Of a stretch of DNA of 64,000 nucleotides, positions 1-7,733 are shown piece by piece. How positions within the stretch are numbered: the stretch's first letter is position 1; each line of letters opens with the position of its first letter. This stretch comes from Speluncibacter jeojiensis (GTDB lineage Bacteria; Actinomycetota; Actinomycetes; Mycobacteriales; Mycobacteriaceae), in contig NZ_JAAIVF010000007.1 of assembly GCF_029589495.1 (NCBI RefSeq), positions 186,001 to 250,000 on the forward strand, written 5' to 3'. The notes under the pieces are model-generated. The model was not told the DNA's origin. It saw only the letters and a program-made list of their open reading frames with translations, and ran no database searches. Made by a program: the position numbers and the translations under genes.

Positions 1-1
1 C

Positions 2-961
2 TGGAAGCCGAACCAGTACTCCAACCCGGGCGGACCGGCCAGCCACTACGAGACCACCGGACCGGAGATCTGGCGCGACACCGAGGGCAAGGTCACCCAC
101 TTCGTCGCGGGCGTCGGCACCGGCGGCACCATCACCGGCACCGGCCGCTATCTCAAGGAGATCTCCGGCGGCAAGGTCAAGGTCATCGGCGCGGACCCGG
201 AGGGCTCGGTGTACTCGGGCGGAACCGGCCGGCCCTACCTGGTCGAGGGTGTCGGCGAGGACTTCTGGCCCAGCGCCTACGACCCGTCGATCCCCGACGA
301 GATCATCGCCGTCTCGGACGCCGACTCGTTCGACATGACCCGGCGCCTGGCCCGCGAGGAGGGGCTGCTGGTCGGCGGCTCCTGCGGCATGGCCGTGGTG
401 GCGGCGCTGCGGGTCGCCGAGCGCGAGGGTCCGGACGCGGTGGTGGTCGTGCTGCTGCCCGACGGCGGCCGCGGCTACCTGTCGAAGATCTTCAACGACC
501 AGTGGATGGCGTCCTATGGTTTCCTGCGCAGCCGCCTCGACGGTTCGACCGACGAGAAGACCGTCGGCGACGTGCTGCGCGGCAAGTCCGGCGAACTGCC
601 CGACCTGGTGCACACCCACCCGTCGGAGACCGTGCGCGACGCCATCGAGATCCTGCGCGAGTACGGCGTCTCGCAGATGCCGGTCGTCGGCGCCGAGCCG
701 CCGGTGATGGCGGGCGAGGTGGCGGGAAGCGTCACCGAACGCGACCTGCTCAGCGCCGTCTTCGAGGGGCGCGCGACGCTGGCCGACCCGGTCGCCAAGC
801 ACATGAGCACGCCGTTCCCGCTGATCGGCTCCGGCGAGAGCGTCAGCGCGGCGACCAAGGCGCTCGGCGACACCGATGCACTGATGGTCGTCGACGACGG
901 CAAGCCGGTCGGCGTGATCACCCGGCACGACCTGCTCGGCTTCATCAGCCAGGGCGCATAG
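2..961 (+). CDS. cbs: Cystathionine beta-synthase, C-terminal part (5' end outside window)
   Basis: The reading frame is open from the left edge and ends at TAG 959-961, so only about 319 C-terminal residues are present. The visible part starts in the PLP-dependent fold-type II catalytic domain: KPNQYSNP near residue 2 and the phosphate-binding loop GVGTGGT near residue 37, then a serine/glycine motif (GGSCGM). The last ~130 residues form a CBS-domain pair (LVHTHPSETVRDAI and the final VGVITRHDLLGFIS). The enzyme condenses serine (or O-acetylserine) with homocysteine to cystathionine in the cytosol. metB lies 2.4 kb downstream on the same strand, so the two reverse-transsulfuration steps are encoded close together, separated by gcdH and a lipoprotein gene. 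A degenerate copy of its last codons lies at 1218. Confidence 0.95.
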   Translation, partial: WKPNQYSNPGGPASHYETTGPEIWRDTEGKVTHFVAGVGTGGTITGTGRYLKEISGGKVKVIGADPEGSVYSGGTGRPYLVEGVGEDFWPSAYDPSIPDEIIAVSDADSFDMTRRLAREEGLLVGGSCGMAVVAALRVAEREGPDAVVVVLLPDGGRGYLSKIFNDQWMASYGFLRSRLDGSTDEKTVGDVLRGKSGELPDLVHTHPSETVRDAIEILREYGVSQMPVVGAEPPVMAGEVAGSVTERDLLSAVFEGRATLADPVAKHMSTPFPLIGSGESVSAATKALGDTDALMVVDDGKPVGVITRHDLLGFISQGA

Positions 962-1080
962 AGGTGGTCGCGCAGCACAGCGCAACTGTGCCGCGTGACC
1001 ACCTTGTTCCACCTCGGCCGGCACGTCGCGGCCTGGCCGGAGAATCTCGAATCCCGACGCAATGAGGACGCGAGGTATAC

Positions 1081-1111
1081 CCGGCCACACCCTCGACAGG
1101 GGTGTGGCCGG
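1081..1111 (+). terminator. Hairpin downstream of cbs
   Basis: A perfect 12-bp stem (CCGGCCACACCC, 7-nt loop, then its complement) lies 120 nt after the cbs stop and is followed by a weak T-containing stretch. It is the likely cbs terminator. The remaining gene-free stretch 962-1303 holds only this hairpin and the decayed cbs fragment. Confidence 0.6.
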
Positions 1112-1217
1112 TATCCCGTTTCCTGCGCGTTCTTCTGCCTACGCCTGCGAACAGGCCGGCCAGATTCGCAAGCCCCCGGACTATCTACCCACCTTGCCTT
1201 GACCTGTTCACCAACCC

Positions 1218-1290
1218 GACGACGGCAAGCCGGTCGGTGTGATCACCCGCCACGAGCTGTTCGGCTACATCAGCAGGGCGCCTGGAGTCG
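1218..1290 (+). pseudogene. Decayed duplicate of the cbs 3' end
   Basis: This stretch is almost identical to cbs 893-960: it begins GACGACGGCAAGCCGGTCGG, and its translation DDGKPVGVITRHELFGYIS parallels DDGKPVGVITRHDLLGFIS in cbs. One base is missing relative to cbs just after the shared ATCAG, which shifts the frame. There is no start codon, and no homology is visible upstream of 1218. It lies between the cbs hairpin and the end of gcdH. The best reading is a relic of a tandem duplication or of a second CBS-domain gene that was deleted. Confidence 0.8.
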
Positions 1291-1303
1291 CGGGCGCCTA
1301 CCC

Positions 1304-2491
1304 TCAGCGGAAGGCTTTCGATCCGGTCAGTGCCTGGCCGATGACCAGTTGGTGCACCTCCGAGGTGCCCTCGTAGGTGAGTACCGACTCGAGGTTGTTC
1401 GCGTGCCGGATCACCGGGTACTCGAGGGTGATCCCGTTGGCGCCCAGGATGGTCCGGCACTGACGGGCGATGGCGATGGCTTCGCGGGTGTTGTTCAGCT
1501 TGCCGACGCTGACCTGCTCGCCGGTGAGCTCGCCGCGGTCCTTGAGCCGGCCCAGGTGCAGGGCGAGCAGTTGCCCCTTGCCGACCTCGACGGCCATGTC
1601 GGCGAGCTTGGCCTGGGTCAGCTGGTAGCCGGCGAGCGGCTTGTCGAACACCTCTCGGGTGCGTGCGTAGTCGACCGCGCACTCCAGGCAGTCGCGTGCG
1701 GCGCCGATCGCGCCGAAGACGATGCCGAAGCGGGCCTCGTTCAAGCAGGACAGCGGACCGGACAGTCCGCGCGCCTCGGGCAGCATGGCCTCGGCCGGCA
1801 GGCGCACGTCCTGCAGCACCAGCTCCGAGGTCACCGACGCCCGCAGCGACAGCTTGTGCGTGACGGTGTTGGCCTTGAACCCCGGCGTGGTGGTCGGGAC
1901 GAGGAAACCGCGCACACCCTCGTCGGTGCGGGCCCAGATCACCGCCACGTCGGCGGCCGAGCCGTTGGTGATCCACATCTTGGTGCCGTTGAGCACCCAG
2001 TCGGAGCCGTCCCGGGTGGCGCGGGTGCGCATCCCGCCGGGATTGGACCCGAAGTCCGGCTCGGTCAGCCCGAAGCAGCCGATCGCGCGGCCGGCCGCCA
2101 TCTCGGGCAGCCACTGTTGCTTCTGCTCCTCGCCGCCCCAGTGGTGGATCGCGAACATCGCCAGCGAACCCTGCACCGACACCAGCGACCGGATGCCGGA
2201 GTCGACGGCCTCGAGTTCCTGGCAGACCAGCCCGTAGCTGGTCGCGCTCATCCCCGCGCAGCCGTAGCCCTCCAGGTGCATGCCGAGCACGCCGAGCCGG
2301 CCGAGTTCGAGCGCCAGCTCGTGCACCGGGATCTCGCCGATCTCGAACCAGTCGGCGATGTGCGGACGGATGCGCTGGGCGCCGAATCGCTTGACGGTGT
2401 CCCGGATCTCGCGCTCGTCGTCCGTGAGCAGACCGTCGATCGCGAACAGCGCTTCGACGTCGATGGGGGTGGGGTTGGTTTCGTCCGCCAT
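1304..2491 (-). CDS. gcdH: Glutaryl-CoA dehydrogenase
   Basis: A 395-residue acyl-CoA dehydrogenase, the usual length of the family. The middle carries the FAD/substrate motif FGLTEPDFGSNPGGM and WVLNGTKMWITNG; the C-terminus carries TYEGTSEVHQLVIGQALTG, where Glu374 is the expected catalytic base and the TG-containing tail is typical of glutaryl-CoA rather than short-chain enzymes. The family oxidises and decarboxylates glutaryl-CoA to crotonyl-CoA in lysine/tryptophan catabolism, passing electrons to ETF. The start ATG 2491 sits 7 nt after a -10 box TAGGCT (2499-2504 on the minus strand) without a Shine-Dalgarno, so a leaderless mRNA is likely. No in-frame start upstream is supported. It is divergent from the lipoprotein gene. 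Confidence 0.9.
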   Translation of the reverse strand: MADETNPTPIDVEALFAIDGLLTDDEREIRDTVKRFGAQRIRPHIADWFEIGEIPVHELALELGRLGVLGMHLEGYGCAGMSATSYGLVCQELEAVDSGIRSLVSVQGSLAMFAIHHWGGEEQKQQWLPEMAAGRAIGCFGLTEPDFGSNPGGMRTRATRDGSDWVLNGTKMWITNGSAADVAVIWARTDEGVRGFLVPTTTPGFKANTVTHKLSLRASVTSELVLQDVRLPAEAMLPEARGLSGPLSCLNEARFGIVFGAIGAARDCLECAVDYARTREVFDKPLAGYQLTQAKLADMAVEVGKGQLLALHLGRLKDRGELTGEQVSVGKLNNTREAIAIARQCRTILGANGITLEYPVIRHANNLESVLTYEGTSEVHQLVIGQALTGSKAFR

Positions 2492-2605
2492 GCCCGTCAG
2501 CCTACGATCGGCCGAGCATGCCGGTGAAGTTCCCGGCAAACATCGGCGGCCGGGCGGGTCGCCGGGGGAGTCGACCGCCCGTCGGGGCGATGCGGGGGGA
2601 TCGAA

Positions 2606-3283
2606 ATGGGAATGTCGTCGGTGCGTGTGCGGACGAGGTGCGGTGCGGCGATATCGGCGATCGCGGCGGCGGTGGCGCTCGCCGGGTGCTCGGCCGGGGT
2701 ACAGGGCACGGCGGTCGCCGCCGGTTCGGCGCACGGCGCGCCCGCAGCGGCCGGACCCGGTTCGGCACCGGATACGACGGTGTCGTCGAGCCCGTCCGGT
2801 CCGCCGAGCCCGTCGGCGCCCGGTGCGGGGGCGCATGGTGGAACCGGAACGGCCCGGCCGGTGCGCGGGACCGTCCCGTCGTGCAAGCAGATCGGGTCGT
2901 TGGCCGGATCCTCGCTGCGGGGCTTCGAGCCGGCCGGTCAGGACATCGTCACCGCGACACGGCAGAACTGCCGCTTCACGACCGGGCTGCTCACCGCGGG
3001 CGGGAAGAACATCAGCGTCGCGGTGTCCGACAACCCGTTCACCGTCGAGCTGCTGCAGACCATGTTGGCGAACCGATCGATGATGGGGGACAACGCGATC
3101 GACGACCCCAGGGTCGCGCAGCTGGGTGTCGTCGGGCAGCGCATCGACAGTGCGGGCGGCACCGTGGTCACGCTGATGCTCGCGGGCAAGACGGTCACCG
3201 TGCTGGGCGTGGGCACGCAGTCGGGGGGCGTGGACAAGTTGCTCGACGTCGCGTTGCCGGTCGCGTCCGCGTTGCTGAAGTAG
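2606..3283 (+). CDS. Exported lipoprotein of unknown function
   Basis: A 225-residue protein beginning with a basic N-terminus, a hydrophobic stretch and the lipobox LAGC (Cys at about residue 28), so it should be lipid-anchored outside the membrane. Residues ~30-90 are a low-complexity Ala/Gly/Pro/Ser linker. The remaining ~130 residues are a folded domain with two cysteines (VPSCKQIG and NCRF) likely to form a disulfide. The start ATG follows a GGGGGGA ribosome site by 5 nt. I do not recognise the domain; the layout (lipobox, disordered linker, small domain) is common among actinobacterial solute-binding or envelope-sensing lipoproteins. It lies just upstream of metB, probably with its own promoter in the gcdH spacer. 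Confidence 0.75.
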   Translation: MGMSSVRVRTRCGAAISAIAAAVALAGCSAGVQGTAVAAGSAHGAPAAAGPGSAPDTTVSSSPSGPPSPSAPGAGAHGGTGTARPVRGTVPSCKQIGSLAGSSLRGFEPAGQDIVTATRQNCRFTTGLLTAGGKNISVAVSDNPFTVELLQTMLANRSMMGDNAIDDPRVAQLGVVGQRIDSAGGTVVTLMLAGKTVTVLGVGTQSGGVDKLLDVALPVASALLK

Positions 3284-3338
3284 CCCGGCCGGTCGGGCGC
3301 GCCGGGTCGGTGAATCCGGTCTCGGTAGGCTGTCACGC

Positions 3339-4499
3339 ATGAGTGAGCAGCGCAGCCATGCAGGACAGGGGTTCTCCACGAAGGCGATCCACGCCGGGTA
3401 CGAGCCCGACCCGCTCACCGGTGCGGTGAACGTCCCGATCTACGCCTCGTCCACGTTCATGCAGGACGGTGTCGGCGACATGCGCAGCGGCTTCGAGTAC
3501 GCGCGCACCGGCAACCCGACCCGTCGCCCGCTCGAGGCCAACCTCGCCGCGATCGAGGGCGGCAGCTACGGCCGGGCGTTCGCCTCGGGCATGGCCGCCA
3601 GCGACTGCATGCTGCGCGCGGTGCTGCGCCCCGGTGACCACCTGGTCATCCCCAACGACGCCTACGGCGGCACCTTCCGGCTCATCGACAAGGTCTTCTC
3701 GCCGTGGGGTGTCGAGTGCACCCCGGCCGCGGTCACCGACGTCGACGCCATGCGCGCGGCGATGCGCCCGAACACCAAGCTTGTGTGGGCCGAGACGCCG
3801 ACCAACCCGCTGCTCAACGTCGGCGACATCGCCGCGCTCGCGCAGGTCGCACACGACGGCGGCGCAAAGCTGGTGGTGGACAACACCTTCGCTTCGCCCT
3901 ACCTGCAGAACCCGATCGCGCTCGGCGCGGACGTGACCCTGCACTCGACCACCAAGTACATCGGCGGCCACTCGGACGTGGTCGGCGGTGCGTTGATCAC
4001 CGACGACGAGGAACTCGACGCCGCGTTCGCGTTCCTGCAGAACGGGGCCGGCGCGGTGCCGGGGCCGTTCGACTCCTTCCTGACCCTGCGCGGCATCAAG
4101 ACGCTCGCGGTGCGCATGGAGCGGCACTGCGACAACGCGGAGAAGGTCGTCGACTTCCTGGCCGGGCACTCCGCCGTCGCGCAGGTGCTCTACCCGGGGC
4201 TGGCCGAGCACCCCGGCCACGCGGTCGCCGCCAAGCAGATGCGCCGGTTCGGCGGCATGGTGTCGGTGCGGCTCAAGGGTGGCAAGCAGGCGGCGCTGGA
4301 CCTGTGCGCGCGGACCGAGGTCTTCACGCTCGCCGAGTCGCTCGGTGGCGTCGAGTCGCTGATCGAGCACCCCGGTGCGATGACCCACGCCTCGACGGCG
4401 GGCTCGCTGCTGGAGGTGCCGGACGACCTGGTGCGCATGTCGGTGGGCATCGAGGACGCCGCCGACCTGGTCGCCGATCTCGAGCAGGCACTGGGCTGA
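3339..4499 (+). CDS. metB: Cystathionine gamma-synthase / gamma-lyase (PLP)
   Basis: A 386-residue Cys/Met-metabolism PLP enzyme at full family length. N-terminal FSTKAIHAGYEPD, active-site tyrosine/arginine region EYARTGNPTR, PLP ring motif VWAETPTNPLL with VVDNTFASPY, and the Schiff-base lysine K206 in HSTTKYIGGHSD. The family makes cystathionine from O-succinyl- or O-acetylhomoserine plus cysteine, or cleaves it to cysteine; sequence alone does not decide the direction, and the mycobacterial orthologue at this locus is called metB. There is no Shine-Dalgarno: a -10 box TAGGCT (3326-3331) ends 7 nt before the ATG, so the mRNA is probably leaderless, which also fixes the start. Confidence 0.93.
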   Translation: MSEQRSHAGQGFSTKAIHAGYEPDPLTGAVNVPIYASSTFMQDGVGDMRSGFEYARTGNPTRRPLEANLAAIEGGSYGRAFASGMAASDCMLRAVLRPGDHLVIPNDAYGGTFRLIDKVFSPWGVECTPAAVTDVDAMRAAMRPNTKLVWAETPTNPLLNVGDIAALAQVAHDGGAKLVVDNTFASPYLQNPIALGADVTLHSTTKYIGGHSDVVGGALITDDEELDAAFAFLQNGAGAVPGPFDSFLTLRGIKTLAVRMERHCDNAEKVVDFLAGHSAVAQVLYPGLAEHPGHAVAAKQMRRFGGMVSVRLKGGKQAALDLCARTEVFTLAESLGGVESLIEHPGAMTHASTAGSLLEVPDDLVRMSVGIEDAADLVADLEQALG

Positions 4500-4539
4500 A
4501 CCTCGGCCCGGGCGGGCGCTCCGGTGGCACGATGAGCCG

Positions 4540-5751
4540 GTGGAGCTGCTTACCCTGGCCCAGATGTGTGCCGCCGCGGGCGAACTCGCTTCGGTGGTGC
4601 GCCGGACGCCCGTGCTGCCCTCGCGGGTGCTGAGCGACCACGTCGGGCATCCGGTGGGGTTCAAGTGCGAGAACCTGCAGCGCACCGGCTCGTTCAAGCC
4701 GCGCGGGGCGTATCTGCGTATCGCCCGGCTCGGCGCGGACGAGCGGTCGCGCGGTGTGGTCGCGGCCAGTGCCGGCAACCATGCGCAGGGCGTCGCGTGG
4801 GCGGCCGCCACCCCGGGGCTGTCCGCGACGGTCTTCATGCCCACCGAGGTGCCGATCCCGAAGTTGTTGGCCACCAAGGCATACGGCGCGACCGTTCATC
4901 TGGTGGGCGAGTCGGTCGACCACGCGCTGGCGGCGGCGCAGACCTTTGCCGAGGACACCGGCGCGGTGCTCATCCACCCGTTCGACCACCTCGACGTGGT
5001 GGCCGGGCAGTCGACGGTGGGTCTCGAGATCGTCGAGCAGATGCCGGAGGTCGGGACGGTCGTGGTGCCGACCGGCGGCGGGGGACTGCTTGCGGGGATC
5101 GCCGCCGCGGTGCGCGCGTTGCGACCGAGAGTGAGGGTGATCGGCGTGCAGGCCGCGTCGGCCGCAGCCTGGCCGGCCTCGCTCGCCGCCGGGCATCCGG
5201 TGCGCGCGGATCAGCTGGCGACGATGGCCGACGGGATCGCGGTCGGCCTGCCGGGGGAGGTCCCGTTCGCGCACGTGTCCCAGTTGGTCGACGAGATCGT
5301 CACGGTCACCGAGGAGGAGCTGGCGCGGGCACTGCTGCTGTGCCTGGAGCGGTCCAAGCTGGTGGTCGAGCCGGCCGGCGCCGCTGCGGTGGCGGCGCTG
5401 ATGTGCCGGGACCTCGGCGGCGAGGGTCCGGTGTGCGCGGTGGTGTCCGGCGGCAACATCGACCCGCTGCTGCTGACACACGTCACCACCCACGGTCTGC
5501 GAGCGGTCGGCCGGTACCTGGCGGTCCGGGTGACGATCTCGGATCGGCCGGGCAGCCTTCTCGAACTGCTGCGCGGGGTCAGCGGGTGCGGCGCCGGCGT
5601 GGTCGACGTCGTCCACTCGCGGATCACCGGGCAGCTGGAGGTCGGCGAGGTCGAGGTCGAGTTGATCCTGGAGACTCGCGGGCCCGATCATCAGCAGCAG
5701 GTGCTCGAGGCGATCCGGGCGGTCGCCTCCCAACCCGTGCAGGTACTGTGA
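4540..5751 (+). CDS. ilvA: Threonine ammonia-lyase (threonine dehydratase) with one ACT domain
   Basis: A 403-residue fold-type II PLP enzyme that deaminates threonine (and serine) to 2-oxobutyrate. Lys53 in RTGSFKPRGAYLR is the PLP lysine, ASAGNHAQGVA binds the substrate carboxylate, and PTGGGGLLAG binds the PLP phosphate. Residues ~325-400 form a single ACT domain (VTISDRPGSLLELL), as in the shorter TdcB-like class rather than the 510-residue E. coli IlvA with its longer regulatory region. It starts at GTG 4540, 40 nt after metB. A CACGAT -10-like box ends 6 nt before the start, so separate leaderless transcription is possible. It joins sulfur amino acid breakdown (2-oxobutyrate) with isoleucine supply. 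Confidence 0.92.
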   Translation: MELLTLAQMCAAAGELASVVRRTPVLPSRVLSDHVGHPVGFKCENLQRTGSFKPRGAYLRIARLGADERSRGVVAASAGNHAQGVAWAAATPGLSATVFMPTEVPIPKLLATKAYGATVHLVGESVDHALAAAQTFAEDTGAVLIHPFDHLDVVAGQSTVGLEIVEQMPEVGTVVVPTGGGGLLAGIAAAVRALRPRVRVIGVQAASAAAWPASLAAGHPVRADQLATMADGIAVGLPGEVPFAHVSQLVDEIVTVTEEELARALLLCLERSKLVVEPAGAAAVAALMCRDLGGEGPVCAVVSGGNIDPLLLTHVTTHGLRAVGRYLAVRVTISDRPGSLLELLRGVSGCGAGVVDVVHSRITGQLEVGEVEVELILETRGPDHQQQVLEAIRAVASQPVQVL

Positions 5752-5798
5752 CTGCCGCCTTCGGCGTCCGCATGTGACGGGAGTTGCCGCACAGATTG

Positions 5799-5814
5799 GT
5801 CACAGAACGGTAAC
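5799..5814 (+). promoter_or_regulatory. Candidate direct-repeat regulator site upstream of the repeat protein gene
   Basis: Two GTNAC half-sites, GTCAC (5799-5803) and GTAAC (5810-5814), sit one helical turn (11 bp) apart in the 165-bp spacer before the first repeat protein. This layout resembles the direct-repeat sites reported for the response regulator MtrA in mycobacteria and corynebacteria, which act on secreted cell-wall genes. The match is to a short motif only. Confidence 0.35.
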
Positions 5815-5916
5815 GATTGCTCGTGTGGTGCCGACGTTTCGGGGGACGGCGTCGCGAACGGCTCGCGCCGAGAGCGCCGGAGAACCACAGCCACGAAGTA
5901 GGGGAAGGACGTGACG

Positions 5917-6711
5917 ATGGCCGGCGCACACCGGGCACCCAACCGCTGGAGCACCACTCGACGAGGTGCCGCCCTGCACACCGCCGCGGTCGCGGCGACG
6001 CTCGGCACCATCGCCTCGGCCGGGGTGGCGCATGCGGCGCCGACCGCCGGCGTGACCTCCGCCGACACGGGCGTCACCCCTGGAGCCGGCGCGACTCCGG
6101 GGGCAGGTACCCCGATCGAGACCGGCACGGCCACCGATACGGGCGCGACGGGCGGGCTCGGGTTCGTCGGACTCGGCAGTGTCGGTGATTCGCTCAACAA
6201 CGGCGCGCTGGACTGGACGAACATCGGCCACGGCAACGTGGGCTCGTCGAACACCGGCGCGGACAACGTCGGGTTCAACAATGCCGGCTGGGCCAACACC
6301 GGTTCGGCGAATGCGGGCGCGGGCAACACCGGCTGGAACAACATCGGCGCGATCAACACCGGTTCGGCGAATGCGGGCGCGGGCAACACCGGCTGGAACA
6401 ACATCGGCGCGATCAACACAGGTTCGGCGAACGGCGGCGCGGGCAACACCGGCTGGAACAACGCGGGATGGGCCAATTCGGGCATCGGCAACACCGGTTC
6501 GGCGAATGTCGGGGGATTCAACCTGGGCGCGAACAACACGGGCTGGTTCAACATCGGCGTCGGCAACGAAGGCTGGTTCAACATCGGCTTCGCGACCACG
6601 CCCCCGCCGGTCGCCGGCGCGCTTCCCGGTGTGAACGTGCACGTCGAGCGCAGCGCCACCCCGGCCACCGGCGTCGACTCGATCGGGCGTCCGCTCCACG
6701 GCAGGCACTGA
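5917..6711 (+). CDS. Secreted G-x-x-N-x repeat protein (MPTR-like, no PPE domain)
   Basis: A 264-residue protein. Residues 1-43 are a signal peptide (RR, hydrophobic core, cleavage after AHA). A short Thr/Gly linker follows, then ~130 residues of pentads G-x-x-N-x such as GSANAGAGNTGWNNIGAINT. The repeat is the same type as the Pentapeptide_2/MPTR repeats that fill the tails of mycobacterial PPE proteins, but there is no PPE domain and export would be by Sec. Such repeats are expected to form a right-handed beta-helix. The C-terminal ~40 residues are non-repetitive. ATG 5917 is chosen over GTG 5911 because GGAAGGA ends 7 nt before it. Function unknown; cell-surface or extracellular location is inferred. 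The next gene is a second member. Confidence 0.85.
   Translation: MAGAHRAPNRWSTTRRGAALHTAAVAATLGTIASAGVAHAAPTAGVTSADTGVTPGAGATPGAGTPIETGTATDTGATGGLGFVGLGSVGDSLNNGALDWTNIGHGNVGSSNTGADNVGFNNAGWANTGSANAGAGNTGWNNIGAINTGSANAGAGNTGWNNIGAINTGSANGGAGNTGWNNAGWANSGIGNTGSANVGGFNLGANNTGWFNIGVGNEGWFNIGFATTPPPVAGALPGVNVHVERSATPATGVDSIGRPLHGRH
6301..6480 (+). repeat. 60-bp tandem repeat within the first repeat protein gene
   Basis: Units 6301-6360 and 6361-6420 differ by one base (final C/A). A third unit, 6421-6480, keeps the first 40 bases with a few changes and then diverges. One unit encodes four G-x-x-N-x pentads (20 residues), so unit gain or loss would keep the reading frame. Confidence 0.95.
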
Positions 6712-6848
6712 GCGGCGCGTCGGCGACCGCCCGGCCCGTTACGGCGATTCGGCAGGCGATCGGTGACGCGGAACGGTACCGTCACGGCTGCAAGATCGGA
6801 TTCTGCTGTGGGTCCAGTCACGCTCTGCGGCCCGAGGAGGAGCGCTTC

Positions 6849-7499
6849 ATGATGGCTGCCAAGCACGCGATCGCAGGCCCGCGACGCACCACGGTGCGCG
6901 CGTTGTTCGTCTGCTCGACGCTCGCCACGCTCGCGTTCGGGACCACGGGCATCGCGCATGCCGACACCGGCTCATCCGACACCGGTTCGCTGCAGGCGGC
7001 CGCGATCCACGCCTGCAGGCCGGTCGGCCTTTCCGACATCGAGGTGCTGGCCCAGGCGGTGGCGCCGGGCATGGTGCTGCCGTGCAGCGACGTCGCGAGC
7101 CTGCTGGGGATCAGCAGCGCCCCGGGCAGCTCAGGCGGAGGGTCGTCGGGCATGTCCTCGCACACGTCCAGCGCGGTCGGCTCCAACAACATGGGCGAGA
7201 ACAACACCGGGTCGTACAACGTCGGGCCGAACAACACCGGATCGAACAACATCGGCTCCTCGAACACAGGCTCCGGCAACGTGGGGTCGGCGAACACCGG
7301 GTCGGGCAACGTCGGCTCGGCCAATACAGGCTCCGGCAATGTGGGATCCGCGAACACCGGTTCGACCAACAACGGCTCGGCCAACACCGGTTCGTCGAAC
7401 AACGGCTTCGGCAACACCGGTTCGACGATGAACGGGTCCGTCGTCACCGGCATCGGCTCGGTCGGGGTCGGCTCGACCGGCATCAACTGGAACTTCTAG
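6849..7499 (+). CDS. Second secreted G-x-x-N-x repeat protein
   Basis: A 216-residue protein with a signal peptide (cleavage after AHA, about residue 38), a small ~60-residue domain with two cysteines (AIHACRPVGLSD and VLPCSDVASLLG) probably disulfide-bonded, a Gly/Ser linker, and about 22 pentads of the type G-S-x-N-x (NTGSGNVGSA three times in a row). The last residues are INWNF. It has a strong Shine-Dalgarno (GAGGAGGAG, 6 nt before ATG 6849). It shares the repeat type with its upstream neighbour but has a different N-terminal module, so the pair looks like related surface proteins with variable heads. No PPE, PE or anchor motif is visible. Function unknown. Confidence 0.85.
   Translation: MMAAKHAIAGPRRTTVRALFVCSTLATLAFGTTGIAHADTGSSDTGSLQAAAIHACRPVGLSDIEVLAQAVAPGMVLPCSDVASLLGISSAPGSSGGGSSGMSSHTSSAVGSNNMGENNTGSYNVGPNNTGSNNIGSSNTGSGNVGSANTGSGNVGSANTGSGNVGSANTGSTNNGSANTGSSNNGFGNTGSTMNGSVVTGIGSVGVGSTGINWNF
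7263..7352 (+). repeat. 30-bp tandem repeat in the second repeat protein gene
   Basis: Three consecutive 30-bp units (7263-7292, 7293-7322, 7323-7352) with a few silent changes, each encoding NTGSGNVGSA. The differences are mostly at third positions, which suggests selection on the peptide. Confidence 0.9.
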
Positions 7500-7558
7500 C
7501 GACCGGCGGCCGTCTGCGGGTGGAGATCGAGCGGGACAGCCCCGACCGACGACGCGCG

Positions 7559-7611
7559 TTCGCAAGCCTCCATAAACCGGCAGATTCTGATGGTTTATCG
7601 AGGCTTGCGAA
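7559..7611. repeat. 20-bp inverted repeat, AT-rich for the region
   Basis: Arms 7559-7578 (TTCGCAAGCCTCCATAAACC) and 7592-7611 are complementary at 19 of 20 positions around a 13-nt loop. It lies in the 234-bp spacer after the second repeat protein, 60 nt past its stop. It may be that gene's terminator, or the remnant of a palindromic mobile element; it has no poly-T run. Confidence 0.6.
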
Positions 7612-7670
7612 ATGGTGATCTCCTCCGCGCGCAGCGTCGGTCTGTGGCACGCCGGCACCCCGTGCGCACA

Positions 7671-7711
7671 AAGGCGGCCCGCATCCGGATCATCCGGTCG
7701 CGGGCCGCCTT
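7671..7711 (-). terminator. greA terminator hairpin
   Basis: A perfect 12-bp stem (AAGGCGGCCCGC and its complement, 17-nt loop) lies 23 nt beyond the greA stop. On the minus strand it is followed by TTT, as expected for an intrinsic terminator. Confidence 0.75.
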
Positions 7712-7733
7712 CGTGGGCTGGGGGTTGTTGCGG

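Noticed and set aside
1304-3418. Very long open frame on the minus strand extending gcdH upstream through the lipoprotein gene
   Set aside because: High GC leaves antisense frames open. The acyl-CoA dehydrogenase fold begins at 2491, where a leaderless promoter stands, and the upstream residues are Arg/Pro-rich noise.
6301-6480. Regular 60-bp repeats as a possible CRISPR array
   Set aside because: The repeats are contiguous with no spacers, are in frame and encode protein; no cas gene is near.
5691-6959. Long minus-strand frame opposite the first repeat protein
   Set aside because: It is the antisense image of the G-x-x-N-x repeats (Pro/Ala/Val-rich, equally periodic); the plus strand has the signal peptide and ribosome site.
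5917-7499. PPE-MPTR proteins of the PE/PPE type
   Set aside because: No PPE or PE helical domain and no WxG partner gene; both have conventional Sec signal peptides.
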